Shown piece by piece: positions 8,509-17,775 of a stretch of 64,000 nucleotides of DNA. This stretch comes from Rheinheimera mesophila (GTDB lineage: Bacteria; Pseudomonadota; Gammaproteobacteria; Enterobacterales; Alteromonadaceae): assembly GCF_000986865.1 (NCBI RefSeq), contig NZ_LAVS01000001.1, positions 224,767 to 288,766 on the forward strand, in the 5' to 3' direction. Below the pieces are notes generated by a model. It had not been told where the DNA came from. It searched no databases and was given only the letters and a program-made list of their open reading frames with translations. The position numbers and the translations under genes are program-made. Numbering within the stretch: position 1 is the first letter of the stretch; every line of letters begins with the position of its first letter.

Positions 8509-9513
8509 ATGAGCTTTAAAGGCGAACACATCCTCTCCGTCAAACAGTTTGACCGTGACAAAATTCAGCAGGTTTTTGATATTGCCCGCAGCATGGAACC
8601 TTACGCCAAACGGCAAAAGCGCACGACAGTGCTCGAAGGTGCGATTTTGGGAAATCTGTTTTTTGAGCCCAGCACCAGAACCCGGGTCAGCTTTGGTTGT
8701 GCCTTTAATCTGTTAGGCGGTGAAGTTCGCGAAACCACAGGCATGCAGTCCTCAGCGTTATCCAAAGGCGAGTCGTTGTTTGATACGGCCCGGGTGATCA
8801 GCAGCTACAGCGATGTGATTGCGATGCGTCACCCGCAGGCTGGTTCTGTGGCTGAGTTTGCCGAAGGCAGCCGTGTGCCGGTATTAAACGGTGGAGATGG
8901 TGCCAACGAACATCCCACTCAAGCCTTGCTTGATTTGTTCACCATTGAAAAAGAGCTGGCGGCCTCTGAACAACCTATAGATGGTATGCATATTGCCATG
9001 ATTGGTGACTTAAAATTCGGTCGTACAGTGCACTCTTTATCGAAGCTGTTAGCCTTGTATAAAAACATTCAGTTCACCTTGATCGCACCCAATGAATTGG
9101 CGATGCCGGATGATATTGTGTCTCTGATTGAAAATGCCGGTCACAGGGTGACTATCACCGATCAACTGGCAGGAAACCTGAATGCCGATATTGTCTATCA
9201 AACCCGTATTCAGGAAGAGCGTTTCCCTTCACAGGAAGAGGCCAATAAATACCGCGGTAAATTCCGTCTGAATCAGGATATTTACACCAAACACTGCAAA
9301 TCCAACACCGTCATTATGCATCCGCTGCCACGGGATTCCCGTATCGAAGCCAATGAACTGGACAACGACTTAAACCTGAACCCGAATCTGGCGATTTTCC
9401 GCCAGGCTGATAATGGTGTGTTAGTTCGTATGGCGCTGTTTGCTTTAACTTTAGGTGTGGAGCAGCTCGTCAGTAAGTATGAACGGGAAGTGCCCTGGTT
9501 CAGCAATAAGTAA
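8509..9513 (+). CDS. pyrB: Aspartate carbamoyltransferase catalytic subunit
   Basis: A 334-residue transcarbamoylase. The carbamoyl-phosphate motif STRTRVSFG is near residue 54, with HPTQALLD near 137 and HPLPRDS near 271. It condenses carbamoyl phosphate with aspartate to N-carbamoylaspartate, the committed step of pyrimidine synthesis. It is about 20 residues longer than E. coli PyrB, with extra sequence near 180-230 and at the C-terminus. No pyrI (regulatory subunit) follows; a terminator comes directly after the stop. RBS is weak but the ATG context matches the family N-terminus. Confidence 0.95.
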   Translation: MSFKGEHILSVKQFDRDKIQQVFDIARSMEPYAKRQKRTTVLEGAILGNLFFEPSTRTRVSFGCAFNLLGGEVRETTGMQSSALSKGESLFDTARVISSYSDVIAMRHPQAGSVAEFAEGSRVPVLNGGDGANEHPTQALLDLFTIEKELAASEQPIDGMHIAMIGDLKFGRTVHSLSKLLALYKNIQFTLIAPNELAMPDDIVSLIENAGHRVTITDQLAGNLNADIVYQTRIQEERFPSQEEANKYRGKFRLNQDIYTKHCKSNTVIMHPLPRDSRIEANELDNDLNLNPNLAIFRQADNGVLVRMALFALTLGVEQLVSKYEREVPWFSNK

Positions 9514-9534
9514 GTGACCACACAGCTCTGTCTG

Positions 9535-9562
9535 AGTCGGGCTCTGGGCCCGGCTTTGTTTT
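9535..9562 (+). terminator. Terminator of pyrB
   Basis: AGTCGGGC pairs with GCCCGGCT (one G-T wobble) around a TCTGG loop and is followed by TTGTTTT. Confidence 0.85.
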
Positions 9563-9587
9563 AAAGGTTTCGTTTTAAGGATCGTTT

Positions 9588-10874
9588 ATGTCCAAGTCTG
9601 CACAGTTATTTCAGCAAGCCCAAAAAACTATTCCGGGAGGTGTTAATTCACCTGTTCGCGCTTTTAAAAGCGTGGGGGGTACACCGGTCTTTATCGACAG
9701 CGCCAACGGGGCTTATTTGTATGATGTGGATGGCAAAAAATACATCGACTACATAGGCTCCTGGGGGCCAATGTTGCTGGGTCATAATCATCCGGCTATC
9801 CGTGAAGCTGTGGTCAAAGCGGCGGAAAAAGGTTTAAGTTTTGGCGCCCCTTGCCCTGCTGAAATCACTATGGCGGAAACAATTTGTGAGTTAGTGCCCA
9901 GCATGGAAATGGTACGTATGGTCAGCTCTGGTACAGAAGCGACCATGAGTGCTATTCGTTTAGCCCGTGGTTTTACTGGCCGTAACAGCATTTTAAAGTT
10001 TGAAGGTTGTTATCACGGCCATGCAGATTCATTGCTGGTCAAAGCAGGTTCTGGCGCTTTAACTTTAGGTGTGCCGAACTCGCCGGGTGTACCTGCTGAT
10101 TTTGCCAAATATACTCTAACCGCTGAGTTTAATAACTTAGAGCAAGTGAAGCAGATTTTTGCTGAACAAGGCGCTGATCTGGCCTGTATCATTGTTGAGC
10201 CGGTTGCGGGCAATATGAACTGCATACCACCGGCACCGGGCTTTTTACAGGGTTTACGTGCACTTTGTGATCAGTATGGCACTGTACTGATTTTTGATGA
10301 AGTGATGACAGGGTTCCGTGTCGCTTTAGGGGGTGCCCAGGCGTATTACAACATCAAACCAGATCTGACGACTTTAGGCAAAATCATCGGCGGTGGTATG
10401 CCGGTTGGAGCCTTTGGTGGCCGTCGCGATATTATGCAGCACATAGCGCCTTTAGGTGGTGTCTACCAGGCCGGTACTTTATCCGGTAATCCTATCGCTA
10501 TGGCGGCTGGTTTAGCGGCCTTGAATGAAATCCGTAAGCCGGGTCTGTATGACGTACTTACAGCCAAAACAAGCCAATTGATTGAAGGCTTAGCAGCGGC
10601 GGCTAAAGAAGCAGGTATTCCACTAGCCACCACTCAGGTCGGCGGTATGTTCGGGGTGTTTTTCAGCAAAGAAACGCAGATCAGCAACTACCAACAAGCC
10701 ACTCAGTGCGATATCGATGCTTTTAAACGTTTTTTCCATCTGATGCTGGAGCAAGGGGTGTATCTGGCACCTTCAGCATATGAAGCAGGCTTTCTGTCGA
10801 TAGCTCATAGTGATGACGATCTTGCATACACTATAGCGGCGGCCAAAAAAGCCTTTGTCCAACTCAAAGCCTAA
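9588..10874 (+). CDS. hemL: Glutamate-1-semialdehyde 2,1-aminomutase
   Basis: A 428-residue fold-type I PLP enzyme. The PLP lysine is in [12 protein letters not shown] (about residue 265, as in E. coli), with FDEVMTGFR supplying the Asp that holds the PLP nitrogen and the [12 protein letters not shown]-terminal signature. It converts glutamate-1-semialdehyde to 5-aminolevulinate, the precursor of haem. AAGGATCGTTT precedes the ATG. It ends three bases from the converging winged-helix gene, with no terminator between them. Confidence 0.97.
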   Translation: MSKSAQLFQQAQKTIPGGVNSPVRAFKSVGGTPVFIDSANGAYLYDVDGKKYIDYIGSWGPMLLGHNHPAIREAVVKAAEKGLSFGAPCPAEITMAETICELVPSMEMVRMVSSGTEATMSAIRLARGFTGRNSILKFEGCYHGHADSLLVKAGSGALTLGVPNSPGVPADFAKYTLTAEFNNLEQVKQIFAEQGADLACIIVEPVAGNMNCIPPAPGFLQGLRALCDQYGTVLIFDEVMTGFRVALGGAQAYYNIKPDLTTLGKIIGGGMPVGAFGGRRDIMQHIAPLGGVYQAGTLSGNPIAMAAGLAALNEIRKPGLYDVLTAKTSQLIEGLAAAAKEAGIPLATTQVGGMFGVFFSKETQISNYQQATQCDIDAFKRFFHLMLEQGVYLAPSAYEAGFLSIAHSDDDLAYTIAAAKKAFVQLKA

Positions 10875-10877
10875 AGC

Positions 10878-12974
10878 TTATTCCACAGGCTCAGGATGCA
10901 ACCAGACAATGTCGGTGTCCTGAGCCCTGAATTGTTGCACAAACAAAGTACCGTCATGACCTGCAATTAATGCCTGCGCCACTTGCGGCAAGGGCCATTG
11001 TTGCTGTTGCTGACTTGTCCACTGGTAATAATGAAGCACAGTGCCACTGCCTGACAGCCAATATAAACCTGTATCTGTCGCCACCCAGGCCGATGCTGCG
11101 GTACTGCGCCAGTTCATTTGCACCGGCAAGCTGATAGTTTGCCCTTGCTGCCACTGCTTGAGATACAATGAATCCTGCTGTTGTAACACCAAGCTCTGAC
11201 CGGGCCCACACTCAACATTAACAATATCTCTGAGCAACACCTCAGGCTTACCTTGCTCGAGGCGATTCAGAGCCCAGCCCCTCTGATCAAACGAGGTCCA
11301 ATACAAAGTATTATCGCAGACGATAAAACGCTCACTGCCGGGCAATTTGTCTGTAAATGCGACGAGTTCTGTCGATTGCTCTGTAAATGCAAATAGCTGT
11401 CTGTCGATAAGCAACAACAATTGGTCATTAAACCATAGCAACTGCTGAATCGTCCGCTGGGTTTTAAACTGACTGATTTGCTGAGTGTTTTGTCCCTGCG
11501 AACGCCAGATCTGCGGTAAGCCTGAGCGGTCTGACACAAAATAATACTCATCATGATGTGCCTGCAGTAAAAATTCCGATCTGTTACTCTCGGCAAAAGG
11601 TGCAGTAACAAACTGACTAGTGTGTTCTTGCCATTGCAACTGACGGATGTCGGTGACAGCCTGAGCCGGATAAACAGCTAACAAGGATTGCTGCCAAACG
11701 GAGCTTTCTGCCAGATTAAAGGTCATCTCACCAAACAACCTGCTGTTCCCGGTGCGCAGCGACAAGACCTGCAGTTGCTGAGCAGACTTATTGACCAGTA
11801 AGTCATGCTCTCCCCACCAGGCCAGTTGATTGGCACTAAAATCAAACTCAGTGATCACCCGCCAGTTTAAATCCGTCAGATCCAGTTCCAGCAAGGCAGA
11901 ATAGCTGTAACCTGTTTGCGCCAACGCATAAGCTTTTTTGTCTCTGGCAATCAAATGACTGATACCGCGCCACTGCGCCGGGAACTGCATCAACAAACGT
12001 TGAGATGAATCTTCCTGCCATAACCAAAGCTGAGTTTGTCCTGTGGCAGGATCTAAATCCAGCCAGTACAGGCCATCCATTGTAATAGCCTGTCCTGCGG
12101 CACTGAACTGATGGCAGGAAAAAAGTGGCACTGCAGCCGAAAAACCATGTTTTACTTTTTGACGCCAAAAGGCACAGTCTTGCCCTTGCTGCGCCCGAAA
12201 AATAATCTGCTCGGAATTCAGCCAGTGTGGCTGAGAAAGCCACTGATAGCTTTGTTCATCATGCGTAGACTGCATCGAAGGAAATTGCTGTACAACCCAG
12301 CGCCAACTGGTGCTGTTTGGTAATTGATGCTGAAACAGCAATAAAGAATGGTCATTTGACAACAACGGGCTTTGTTCTTTACCATCCAATGCACTGACAG
12401 GCGTCACCTGTAAATAACGGGGCAAAGTTGCCTTCTCATTCATCTTACTGAGTAACAACGCAAAACCCAGACTAAAAAGTAACAGTAGTAGTGTGCTAAA
12501 CCAGATGTAGCGGATCCGCTTTAATTTATTTTGCTTGGTGTGATGCCAGTTCTCTATCGCTTTTTGGGTGCTGAGTAAATCAGCTTTGCTGTCGCTTGTT
12601 GTACTTACCGCGGATTCAATTACAGGAGGTAGATCAATTTCAGCAACAGGAGCCAGCCAGCAATAGCCTTTTTTTGACAAAGTAGCGATATAAGTCGGCT
12701 CCACCCTGCTGTCTTGCAAAGCTCGCCGCAACGCCGCTATAGCGCGGGTCAGAGATTCGTCGGAGCCCAATCCCTCGCCCCAGACTCCGGACAGAATTTG
12801 TTCACGACTGACCACCAAATCGCGGTGATCAAGAAAGAAGTTTAATAATTTATGCAGCCGTGGCTCCAACGTCAGCACCTCCGGCTCAGCAGTCGCTGAC
12901 AGAGGCTGAAGTTGTCCGATGGTACGCAGATACCGCCATTGACCAAAGGTCAGGTAGTCTGCCGTATGTTGCAT
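10878..12974 (-). CDS. CadC-like membrane-bound winged-helix regulator with degenerate propeller domain
   Basis: A 698-residue protein. Residues about 1-110 are an OmpR/PhoB-type winged helix (Trans_reg_C: HKLLNFFLDHRDLVVSREQI, then IATLSKKGYCWLAPV). A single transmembrane helix lies near 151-174 (IWFSTLLLLLFSLGFALLLS). The periplasmic part, about 500 residues, has repeated Trp-rich beta strands that resemble a worn TolB/WD40 propeller. It is paralogous to the 717-residue protein upstream; both have PVSxLDGxE just after the membrane helix. By analogy with CadC/ToxR it would bind DNA at the membrane and sense a periplasmic signal. The ligand is unknown. A hairpin and a TATAAT box sit at its start. 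It converges on hemL with a three-base gap. Confidence 0.82.
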   Translation of the reverse strand: MQHTADYLTFGQWRYLRTIGQLQPLSATAEPEVLTLEPRLHKLLNFFLDHRDLVVSREQILSGVWGEGLGSDESLTRAIAALRRALQDSRVEPTYIATLSKKGYCWLAPVAEIDLPPVIESAVSTTSDSKADLLSTQKAIENWHHTKQNKLKRIRYIWFSTLLLLLFSLGFALLLSKMNEKATLPRYLQVTPVSALDGKEQSPLLSNDHSLLLFQHQLPNSTSWRWVVQQFPSMQSTHDEQSYQWLSQPHWLNSEQIIFRAQQGQDCAFWRQKVKHGFSAAVPLFSCHQFSAAGQAITMDGLYWLDLDPATGQTQLWLWQEDSSQRLLMQFPAQWRGISHLIARDKKAYALAQTGYSYSALLELDLTDLNWRVITEFDFSANQLAWWGEHDLLVNKSAQQLQVLSLRTGNSRLFGEMTFNLAESSVWQQSLLAVYPAQAVTDIRQLQWQEHTSQFVTAPFAESNRSEFLLQAHHDEYYFVSDRSGLPQIWRSQGQNTQQISQFKTQRTIQQLLWFNDQLLLLIDRQLFAFTEQSTELVAFTDKLPGSERFIVCDNTLYWTSFDQRGWALNRLEQGKPEVLLRDIVNVECGPGQSLVLQQQDSLYLKQWQQGQTISLPVQMNWRSTAASAWVATDTGLYWLSGSGTVLHYYQWTSQQQQQWPLPQVAQALIAGHDGTLFVQQFRAQDTDIVWLHPEPVE

Positions 12975-12979
12975 AAGGG

Positions 12980-13005
12980 TCCGCCTACATAAACAAGTAG
13001 GCGGA
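12980..13005 (-). promoter_or_regulatory. Hairpin overlapping the ribosome-binding region of the 698-residue regulator
   Basis: TCCGCCTAC (12980-12988) and GTAGGCGGA (12997-13005) form a perfect nine-base-pair stem with an eight-base loop. On the minus strand the 3' arm carries AGGCGGA, the only Shine-Dalgarno-like sequence before the ATG at 12974, five bases away. No T-run follows, so it is not a terminator. It could block translation when the whole hairpin is transcribed. Confidence 0.6.
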
Positions 13006-13010
13006 TTATA
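13005..13010 (-). promoter_or_regulatory. Candidate -10 box (TATAAT) for the 698-residue regulator
   Basis: A consensus TATAAT on the minus strand abuts the hairpin. No good -35 lies 17 bases upstream, so activity is uncertain. If used, transcription would begin inside the hairpin and lose its 5' arm. Confidence 0.4.
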
Positions 13011-13041
13011 ACCAATTCAGACGAAAAGTAGAGTACAGGAG

Positions 13042-13248
13042 TTAAACTGCCTTACGAAGGGCGTTGATTGTCAGATGTTGTGGTGTGTCTGTAGCCTGCT
13101 CAGAAAAATCGACATCGCGGCAATATGGCCAGTTAGGACATACGCCTGCAATTGCTTGTGCTTGATCGGCAGCAGTAGCGTTACCGTCTGAAATCAAAGA
13201 GGTTGAAGCAACTAAAGCGACAGCGGCAATAAATTTAATCAGTTTCAT
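13042..13248 (-). CDS. Tiny exported peptide with CX5C motif, unknown function
   Basis: A 68-residue precursor. Residues 1 to about 26 form a signal peptide (KLIKFIAAVALVASTSLIS, cleavage probably near NATAA). The mature part of about 40 residues contains CPNWPYCRD (CX5C, with two prolines and two aromatic residues), followed by a hydrophilic tail. The two cysteines could form a disulfide in the periplasm. GGGATACAACGTT before the ATG gives a modest RBS. It lies between two paralogous membrane regulators with 94- and 67-base gaps, all in one orientation, so a role as ligand or partner is a reasonable guess. I recognise no family. A short leader with an AGTGGT...ACCACT inverted repeat precedes it. 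Confidence 0.68.
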   Translation of the reverse strand: MKLIKFIAAVALVASTSLISDGNATAADQAQAIAGVCPNWPYCRDVDFSEQATDTPQHLTINALRKAV

Positions 13249-13267
13249 AACGTTGTATCCCGATTGG

Positions 13268-13287
13268 AGTGGTTGAATGTGACCACT
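13268..13287 (-). promoter_or_regulatory. Inverted repeat in the leader of the tiny peptide gene
   Basis: AGTGGT and ACCACT are separated by eight bases, about 20 bases before the peptide start. This could be a dyad operator for a winged-helix regulator or a leader stem. A TATAAT box on the minus strand (13328-13333) lies upstream, without a clear -35. Confidence 0.4.
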
Positions 13288-13342
13288 GCAGTATCAGGTG
13301 CTGAAAGAATCATAAACTGATGAAATTATTATAAATTAATGA

Positions 13343-15496
13343 TTATTTTATGGTTTTTAGCTCTAATTTAGCTATATCTAAATCCTGAGTCTCCCCTATC
13401 ACCATATAAATGTATTGCCCATCGTGACTTAACGAGAAGCGCGATGAATACAAATCAGACACTAAAGCCAGAGGGGTCAATGATTTATCCTTATAGGCAT
13501 AAAAATACAACTGGCTTTGCTGCTGATCATTAATAGCGGAAAAATACAGACCATTTTCCCGCAATAAAAAAGTAGAAGACTCCGCAAAAATCAGTCGCTG
13601 CACTTCATCACTTAAAAGCTCTTCGCCCTTTTCTGTCAAAATACTATAGCGGCCTGTTACTGTACTGCGTTTTAACTGATGATTACTGACTTTGCTTTGC
13701 ACAAATAAATCAACCTCATCAAGATAAACTGCAGGTTGTTTTTCCGAGTTCAATTGGTAAGACATGACCTGCCAACTGCCTTTGTCATTCACGGTATAAA
13801 AAATACTGTCGGTTTGCGGGCCCCAACTTAAATTTTTAACCACTTCGCCTTCTGCACTGATCCTTTTAGCTCGTCCTGTTAAATCAAACAGCCAAACTTC
13901 CTGGTCAAGTAAAACCAGCAGTTGATTGCCGTCGTCCGAAAACTCCAGATCCGAAATTACTACAGGGCTTTCAAACTGGCTAATCATCTGTTGTTTACCG
14001 TCCGGGTAAAATAACCAGATCTGCGACAACCCTGTGCGTTTAGACACGGCAGCGGTTGGTCCATCCAAAGTCGGATTGGCCTCCACTAACCTTTCACTGC
14101 GATTCGATTTAAAAACTATTTGTTCTGAAGCAACAGGGTTAGTAATAGGGTTATTAAATTTTTTAATATAGTAATTGCCATAACGACCCACTACGCCATA
14201 AAACTCGTTATCTAAACCCAAAGCTATCTCGTAAGCCTGATTGTTGGTCAATGCAATGGTTGTTTGTTCAGACGTATTCACATCTACACTTTCAATATTC
14301 CACTTACGGGCTGGGTAATAAATCTGTTTATCATCATGACTCCAGGCAATATCGCCGGGATAACTATGCTTCAGATGCAGTAATAACGAGGTTTCTCGGC
14401 TATTTAAATCCATGATCCAGATTTGCACTGAATTGCTGGCAACATCTCGTAAAAACGCAATTTTATCGCCACTATGAGAGTAGCGGGCAGTGAAGTCTCC
14501 CATCCCGGAATTGCTCGGCAAAACCAGTTGAGTTTTATTACCTGAGGCAATATCCAGAGAAAAAATAGCCATACGCTGTTTACTATTTTCGTCGCTGCTG
14601 AATAACAAAGACTTTCCATCAGGAGCCCAGGAAATACGTGTGGATGTGCTGCCTGCACCACAGGAGGTTAATAATTTATCTTCAGTGGCAGAGAGGCCGG
14701 GTTCACCTAAAAAAGTTAATAAGCGGATTTCACAGGATTCACGGTATTTTAGCCGCTGATAGGCTATGGCTTTGCCATCCGGCCTGAAACTGGCGCCATA
14801 ATCATCGGCATCACTTTGAGTCAACTGTTGGGTTTGATGGCTCTGCAAATTTTGCAACATCAATACGTTGGAATGATCTTTACCTTTTTGATAACTGTAG
14901 ACTAAGAAATTTTTATCTTGTGAGATAGCTGGGTAATATTCATAACCATCTAACGAAGATACCGGGCTCCAGTTGACAAATGGTGCCTGCTTGTCCAGCT
15001 CTGACTCTGAGGGAAAAAACAACCAGCCCGCCAAAAGACCAATCACCAGGGTGGCGGCGGTTAATCCGGCCCACCAGATCCGATTAATTTTTCGCTCCGC
15101 ACTAGTCTGAGCTGCGTCCTGAGCATCAGAGGGCTGTGCTATTAATTGCTCCTGCTCTATCACTTTGGCAATAAAGCGATAGCCCCGTTTTGGAATAGTT
15201 TCGATATAACGGGGGGATTTAACATCATCCCCTAATACGTCACGCAAAATACTGATCACTCTGGCCACTCGACCATCGGTGACTGAAGTCATTTGCCAGA
15301 CTTCTTTTAACAGTTCTTCTTTACTGATCAGACGGCCTGGGTTGAGCAGGAAAAAATTTAATACGCTTTGGCACAGGTGATCGAGGTCAGCCACCTGACT
15401 GACTTCCATCCTGTTGTTGAGTTTTGCCAGCTTATCCAGCTGTGGCAAATACCACCACTCTTCAACTTTTAATTGTTTCTCTGGCCTGAACGACAT
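13343..15496 (-). CDS. CadC-like membrane-bound winged-helix regulator with TolB-type propeller
   Basis: A 717-residue protein. Residues about 1-110 are a Trans_reg_C winged helix (LLNPGRLISKEELLKEVW; IETIPKRGYRFIAKV). A transmembrane helix spans about 140-162. The remainder holds at least six PD40/WD40-like repeats (RPDGKAIAYQ, APDGKSLLFS, SHSGDKIAFL, SHDDKQIYYP, SDDGNQLLVL, SHDGQYIYMV), which predict a periplasmic beta-propeller. The layout is that of CadC/ToxR-style one-component regulators that sense outside and bind DNA inside. Its start is 17 bases after the mrcB stop, so it is probably in the hrpB-mrcB transcript, which hints at an envelope signal. It is a paralogue of the 698-residue protein. 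Confidence 0.87.
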   Translation of the reverse strand: MSFRPEKQLKVEEWWYLPQLDKLAKLNNRMEVSQVADLDHLCQSVLNFFLLNPGRLISKEELLKEVWQMTSVTDGRVARVISILRDVLGDDVKSPRYIETIPKRGYRFIAKVIEQEQLIAQPSDAQDAAQTSAERKINRIWWAGLTAATLVIGLLAGWLFFPSESELDKQAPFVNWSPVSSLDGYEYYPAISQDKNFLVYSYQKGKDHSNVLMLQNLQSHQTQQLTQSDADDYGASFRPDGKAIAYQRLKYRESCEIRLLTFLGEPGLSATEDKLLTSCGAGSTSTRISWAPDGKSLLFSSDENSKQRMAIFSLDIASGNKTQLVLPSNSGMGDFTARYSHSGDKIAFLRDVASNSVQIWIMDLNSRETSLLLHLKHSYPGDIAWSHDDKQIYYPARKWNIESVDVNTSEQTTIALTNNQAYEIALGLDNEFYGVVGRYGNYYIKKFNNPITNPVASEQIVFKSNRSERLVEANPTLDGPTAAVSKRTGLSQIWLFYPDGKQQMISQFESPVVISDLEFSDDGNQLLVLLDQEVWLFDLTGRAKRISAEGEVVKNLSWGPQTDSIFYTVNDKGSWQVMSYQLNSEKQPAVYLDEVDLFVQSKVSNHQLKRSTVTGRYSILTEKGEELLSDEVQRLIFAESSTFLLRENGLYFSAINDQQQSQLYFYAYKDKSLTPLALVSDLYSSRFSLSHDGQYIYMVIGETQDLDIAKLELKTIK

Positions 15497-15513
15497 AAGT
15501 CAATAATTCCCGT

Positions 15514-17775
15514 TTATTCGCAATCTGCACTCACTGCCGCACTGACCACTTTTGGTAATAATAAAGTGCCACCACAATCATCAGCCACAGCCCTGCCCGT
15601 TGTTGCTGAAAAACGCCCTAAGGTGACATCAGGTGGTATGGCTCTGAACAACGAGTTCGGCGGCACAGTTCTGAAGTACTGACTGAATAAAGTCAAAGCG
15701 CCCGATCCCCCGGTTAAACCTATAGATTTATTGTCATCCCGGCCTAACCAGACAGTGACGGAGGATTCATGCTCAAAACCGGTAAACCAGCTATCTTTGT
15801 GGTCGCTGGAGGTTCCGGTTTTACCGGCAAAACGAATGCCGGCAAACTGATTCGCCAGTATTTTTGAGGTACCGCTGCGGGTACTTTGTTGCATAGCATA
15901 TTGCAACAGGTAATCCGCCTCTTCTGTAACTCTTTGTTGCACAATGTTTCTGCGCTGGTAAAGCATAGTACCGTCAGTTTTAGTAATTGACTCTATACTG
16001 GCTAATTTAATGTAGCGACCTTTATTCGCTATCACCTGATATAGCTGGGCTACCTCGGCCGGCGTCAGCTCCACCGCCCCTAAAAATGCTGAAGGTTGCA
16101 GTTTCAGTTCACGTTCAAGCCCCAGCGTCCTGAAGCCCTCCTGCAATGCTGGCAAGCCCAGTTTTAATCCTAAACGCACTGTAGGTACGTTCAGTGATTC
16201 AGATAACGCCTGGATCAGTGTCACCTGGCCACGGAACTTTTTATCAAAATTCTGCGGGCTCCAGCCGCCCTGACTGCCTTTGAGGTGAATAGGGCTGTCA
16301 TCAAGCATAGTGGCCAGGCTGAACTGTTGTGGTCTGCTTAAGGCCTGCAAATACAACACGGGTTTGACTATACTGCCAATCTGACGACGGGCATCTAAAG
16401 CTCGGTTATATCCGGCAAAATGCACAGCCTTTCCGCCAACTATAGCTTTATAGGCACCGGCCTGATAATCCGTAACCACCATAGCCGCCTCAAGCCGGCT
16501 GTCTAATTCTGACAATCGCTGTTTCACCGCCTGCTCAGCCGCCAATTGCGCTTGCGGATCCATGTAAGTAAATATCTTCAGCCCCTCTTCAATGACTGCA
16601 GGGTCTGTCACTAAGTCTTTCAGCTCACGTTTCACAGCATCCAAATAGGACGGAGAACGGCCTTTGAGGTGATGCCCCAGCGGGATCACAGCCAGCGGTT
16701 TACTGACTGCGCGCTGGTAATCGGCGTCCGTTAATAACTCTGCAGAGTGCAGCATTTTAAGCACCAGATCGCGCCGATCTTTCGCCCGTTCACCAAACCG
16801 CCGCGGATCGTAATAAGAGGGGCCTTTGACTATGGCTACCAACAGGGCGTATTCCTCTGGTAACAATTCATCCAAAGGTTTGCCAAAATAGAATTTACTG
16901 CCCAGCGCGAAACCGTGTACCGCATTGTTGTGGAACTGGCCGATAAAAATTTCATTCAGATAAGCTTCAAGGATTTGGTCCTTACTGTACCGGTAATCTA
17001 GAATTAGCGCGATCAGTGCCTCGTTTACTTTGCGGATTATGGTTTTATCCGCTGTCAGGTACATATTTTTCGCTAACTGCTGAGTTAAGGTTGAACCGCC
17101 CTGCACAGTGCGTCCAGCCATCAGATTGGCCCAAAATGCTCGAACTACGGACCAGACAGAGACTCCGTGGTGTTGATAGAAATCCCGGTCTTCAATGGTC
17201 AGCAAGGCGTCTTTAATATGCTCAGGCATATCCGCCAGCGTGACCATCTCTCTGTCCTCCTGTTCGGAGGACACTAAATGCTGGACCAGTTGCGGTTCAA
17301 TCCGGGCTTTTTGCACCGACTTTTTCAACTGATGATCATAAATGGTGTGCACCCTTTGACCCGCAAAGGACACGGTAAAAACTTCTTCCTGATCATAGCC
17401 ATCAGAGAACTGAAAAGCGCGGCGAAATACAGTCACTTTATCGCCAGTCTGGCTGTATTGACCCGGACCCTTGATTTTATCCATAGCCCTGTACTGCAGC
17501 AGTTCAAGCTCACTGACCAGTTGTTTTTGCGTCAGACTTTTACCAGGGATCAGCTCCAGACTGCGGGCATACACCTGAGCCGGAAATTGCCACTTGTGAC
17601 TGGAGAACAAAGTGGTAATTTTACTATCCAGATAAATCAGATAAACAAACAGTGTCAGCAGCAACACCAGACCAATTTTTAAGGCAAGCCACAGCATTTG
17701 TCTGGCAAATTGCGGGCGTTTTGCGGTTTTGGTCGCGGGCTTTTTTCTTGGAGTACGGCTTTGTTTTTGTGTCAT
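15514..17775 (-). CDS. mrcB: Penicillin-binding protein 1b (bifunctional murein synthase)
   Basis: A 753-residue class A PBP. A basic cytoplasmic N-terminus precedes one transmembrane helix (about 28-50). Next come a UB2H-like region, the glycosyltransferase 51 domain (catalytic Glu in IEDRDFYQHHG, then GGSTLTQQLAKN), and the transpeptidase domain with SIVK (active Ser), SLN and KTGT motifs. It polymerises and cross-links peptidoglycan in the inner membrane. The stop of hrpB overlaps its ATG by four bases (ATGA), so the two genes are coupled. E. coli hrpB and mrcB are also adjacent. Confidence 0.95.
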   Translation of the reverse strand: MTQKQSRTPRKKPATKTAKRPQFARQMLWLALKIGLVLLLTLFVYLIYLDSKITTLFSSHKWQFPAQVYARSLELIPGKSLTQKQLVSELELLQYRAMDKIKGPGQYSQTGDKVTVFRRAFQFSDGYDQEEVFTVSFAGQRVHTIYDHQLKKSVQKARIEPQLVQHLVSSEQEDREMVTLADMPEHIKDALLTIEDRDFYQHHGVSVWSVVRAFWANLMAGRTVQGGSTLTQQLAKNMYLTADKTIIRKVNEALIALILDYRYSKDQILEAYLNEIFIGQFHNNAVHGFALGSKFYFGKPLDELLPEEYALLVAIVKGPSYYDPRRFGERAKDRRDLVLKMLHSAELLTDADYQRAVSKPLAVIPLGHHLKGRSPSYLDAVKRELKDLVTDPAVIEEGLKIFTYMDPQAQLAAEQAVKQRLSELDSRLEAAMVVTDYQAGAYKAIVGGKAVHFAGYNRALDARRQIGSIVKPVLYLQALSRPQQFSLATMLDDSPIHLKGSQGGWSPQNFDKKFRGQVTLIQALSESLNVPTVRLGLKLGLPALQEGFRTLGLERELKLQPSAFLGAVELTPAEVAQLYQVIANKGRYIKLASIESITKTDGTMLYQRRNIVQQRVTEEADYLLQYAMQQSTRSGTSKILANQFAGIRFAGKTGTSSDHKDSWFTGFEHESSVTVWLGRDDNKSIGLTGGSGALTLFSQYFRTVPPNSLFRAIPPDVTLGRFSATTGRAVADDCGGTLLLPKVVSAAVSADCE

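Noticed and set aside
11267..12243. Extra minus-strand frames within the 698-residue regulator
   Set aside because: They are shifted frames of a gene with a continuous, homologous reading frame and have no start signals.
12980..13005. Terminator after the tiny peptide gene
   Set aside because: The stem is strong but on the minus strand it is followed by CCCTTATG with no T-run, and it sits directly on the next gene's ribosome-binding region.
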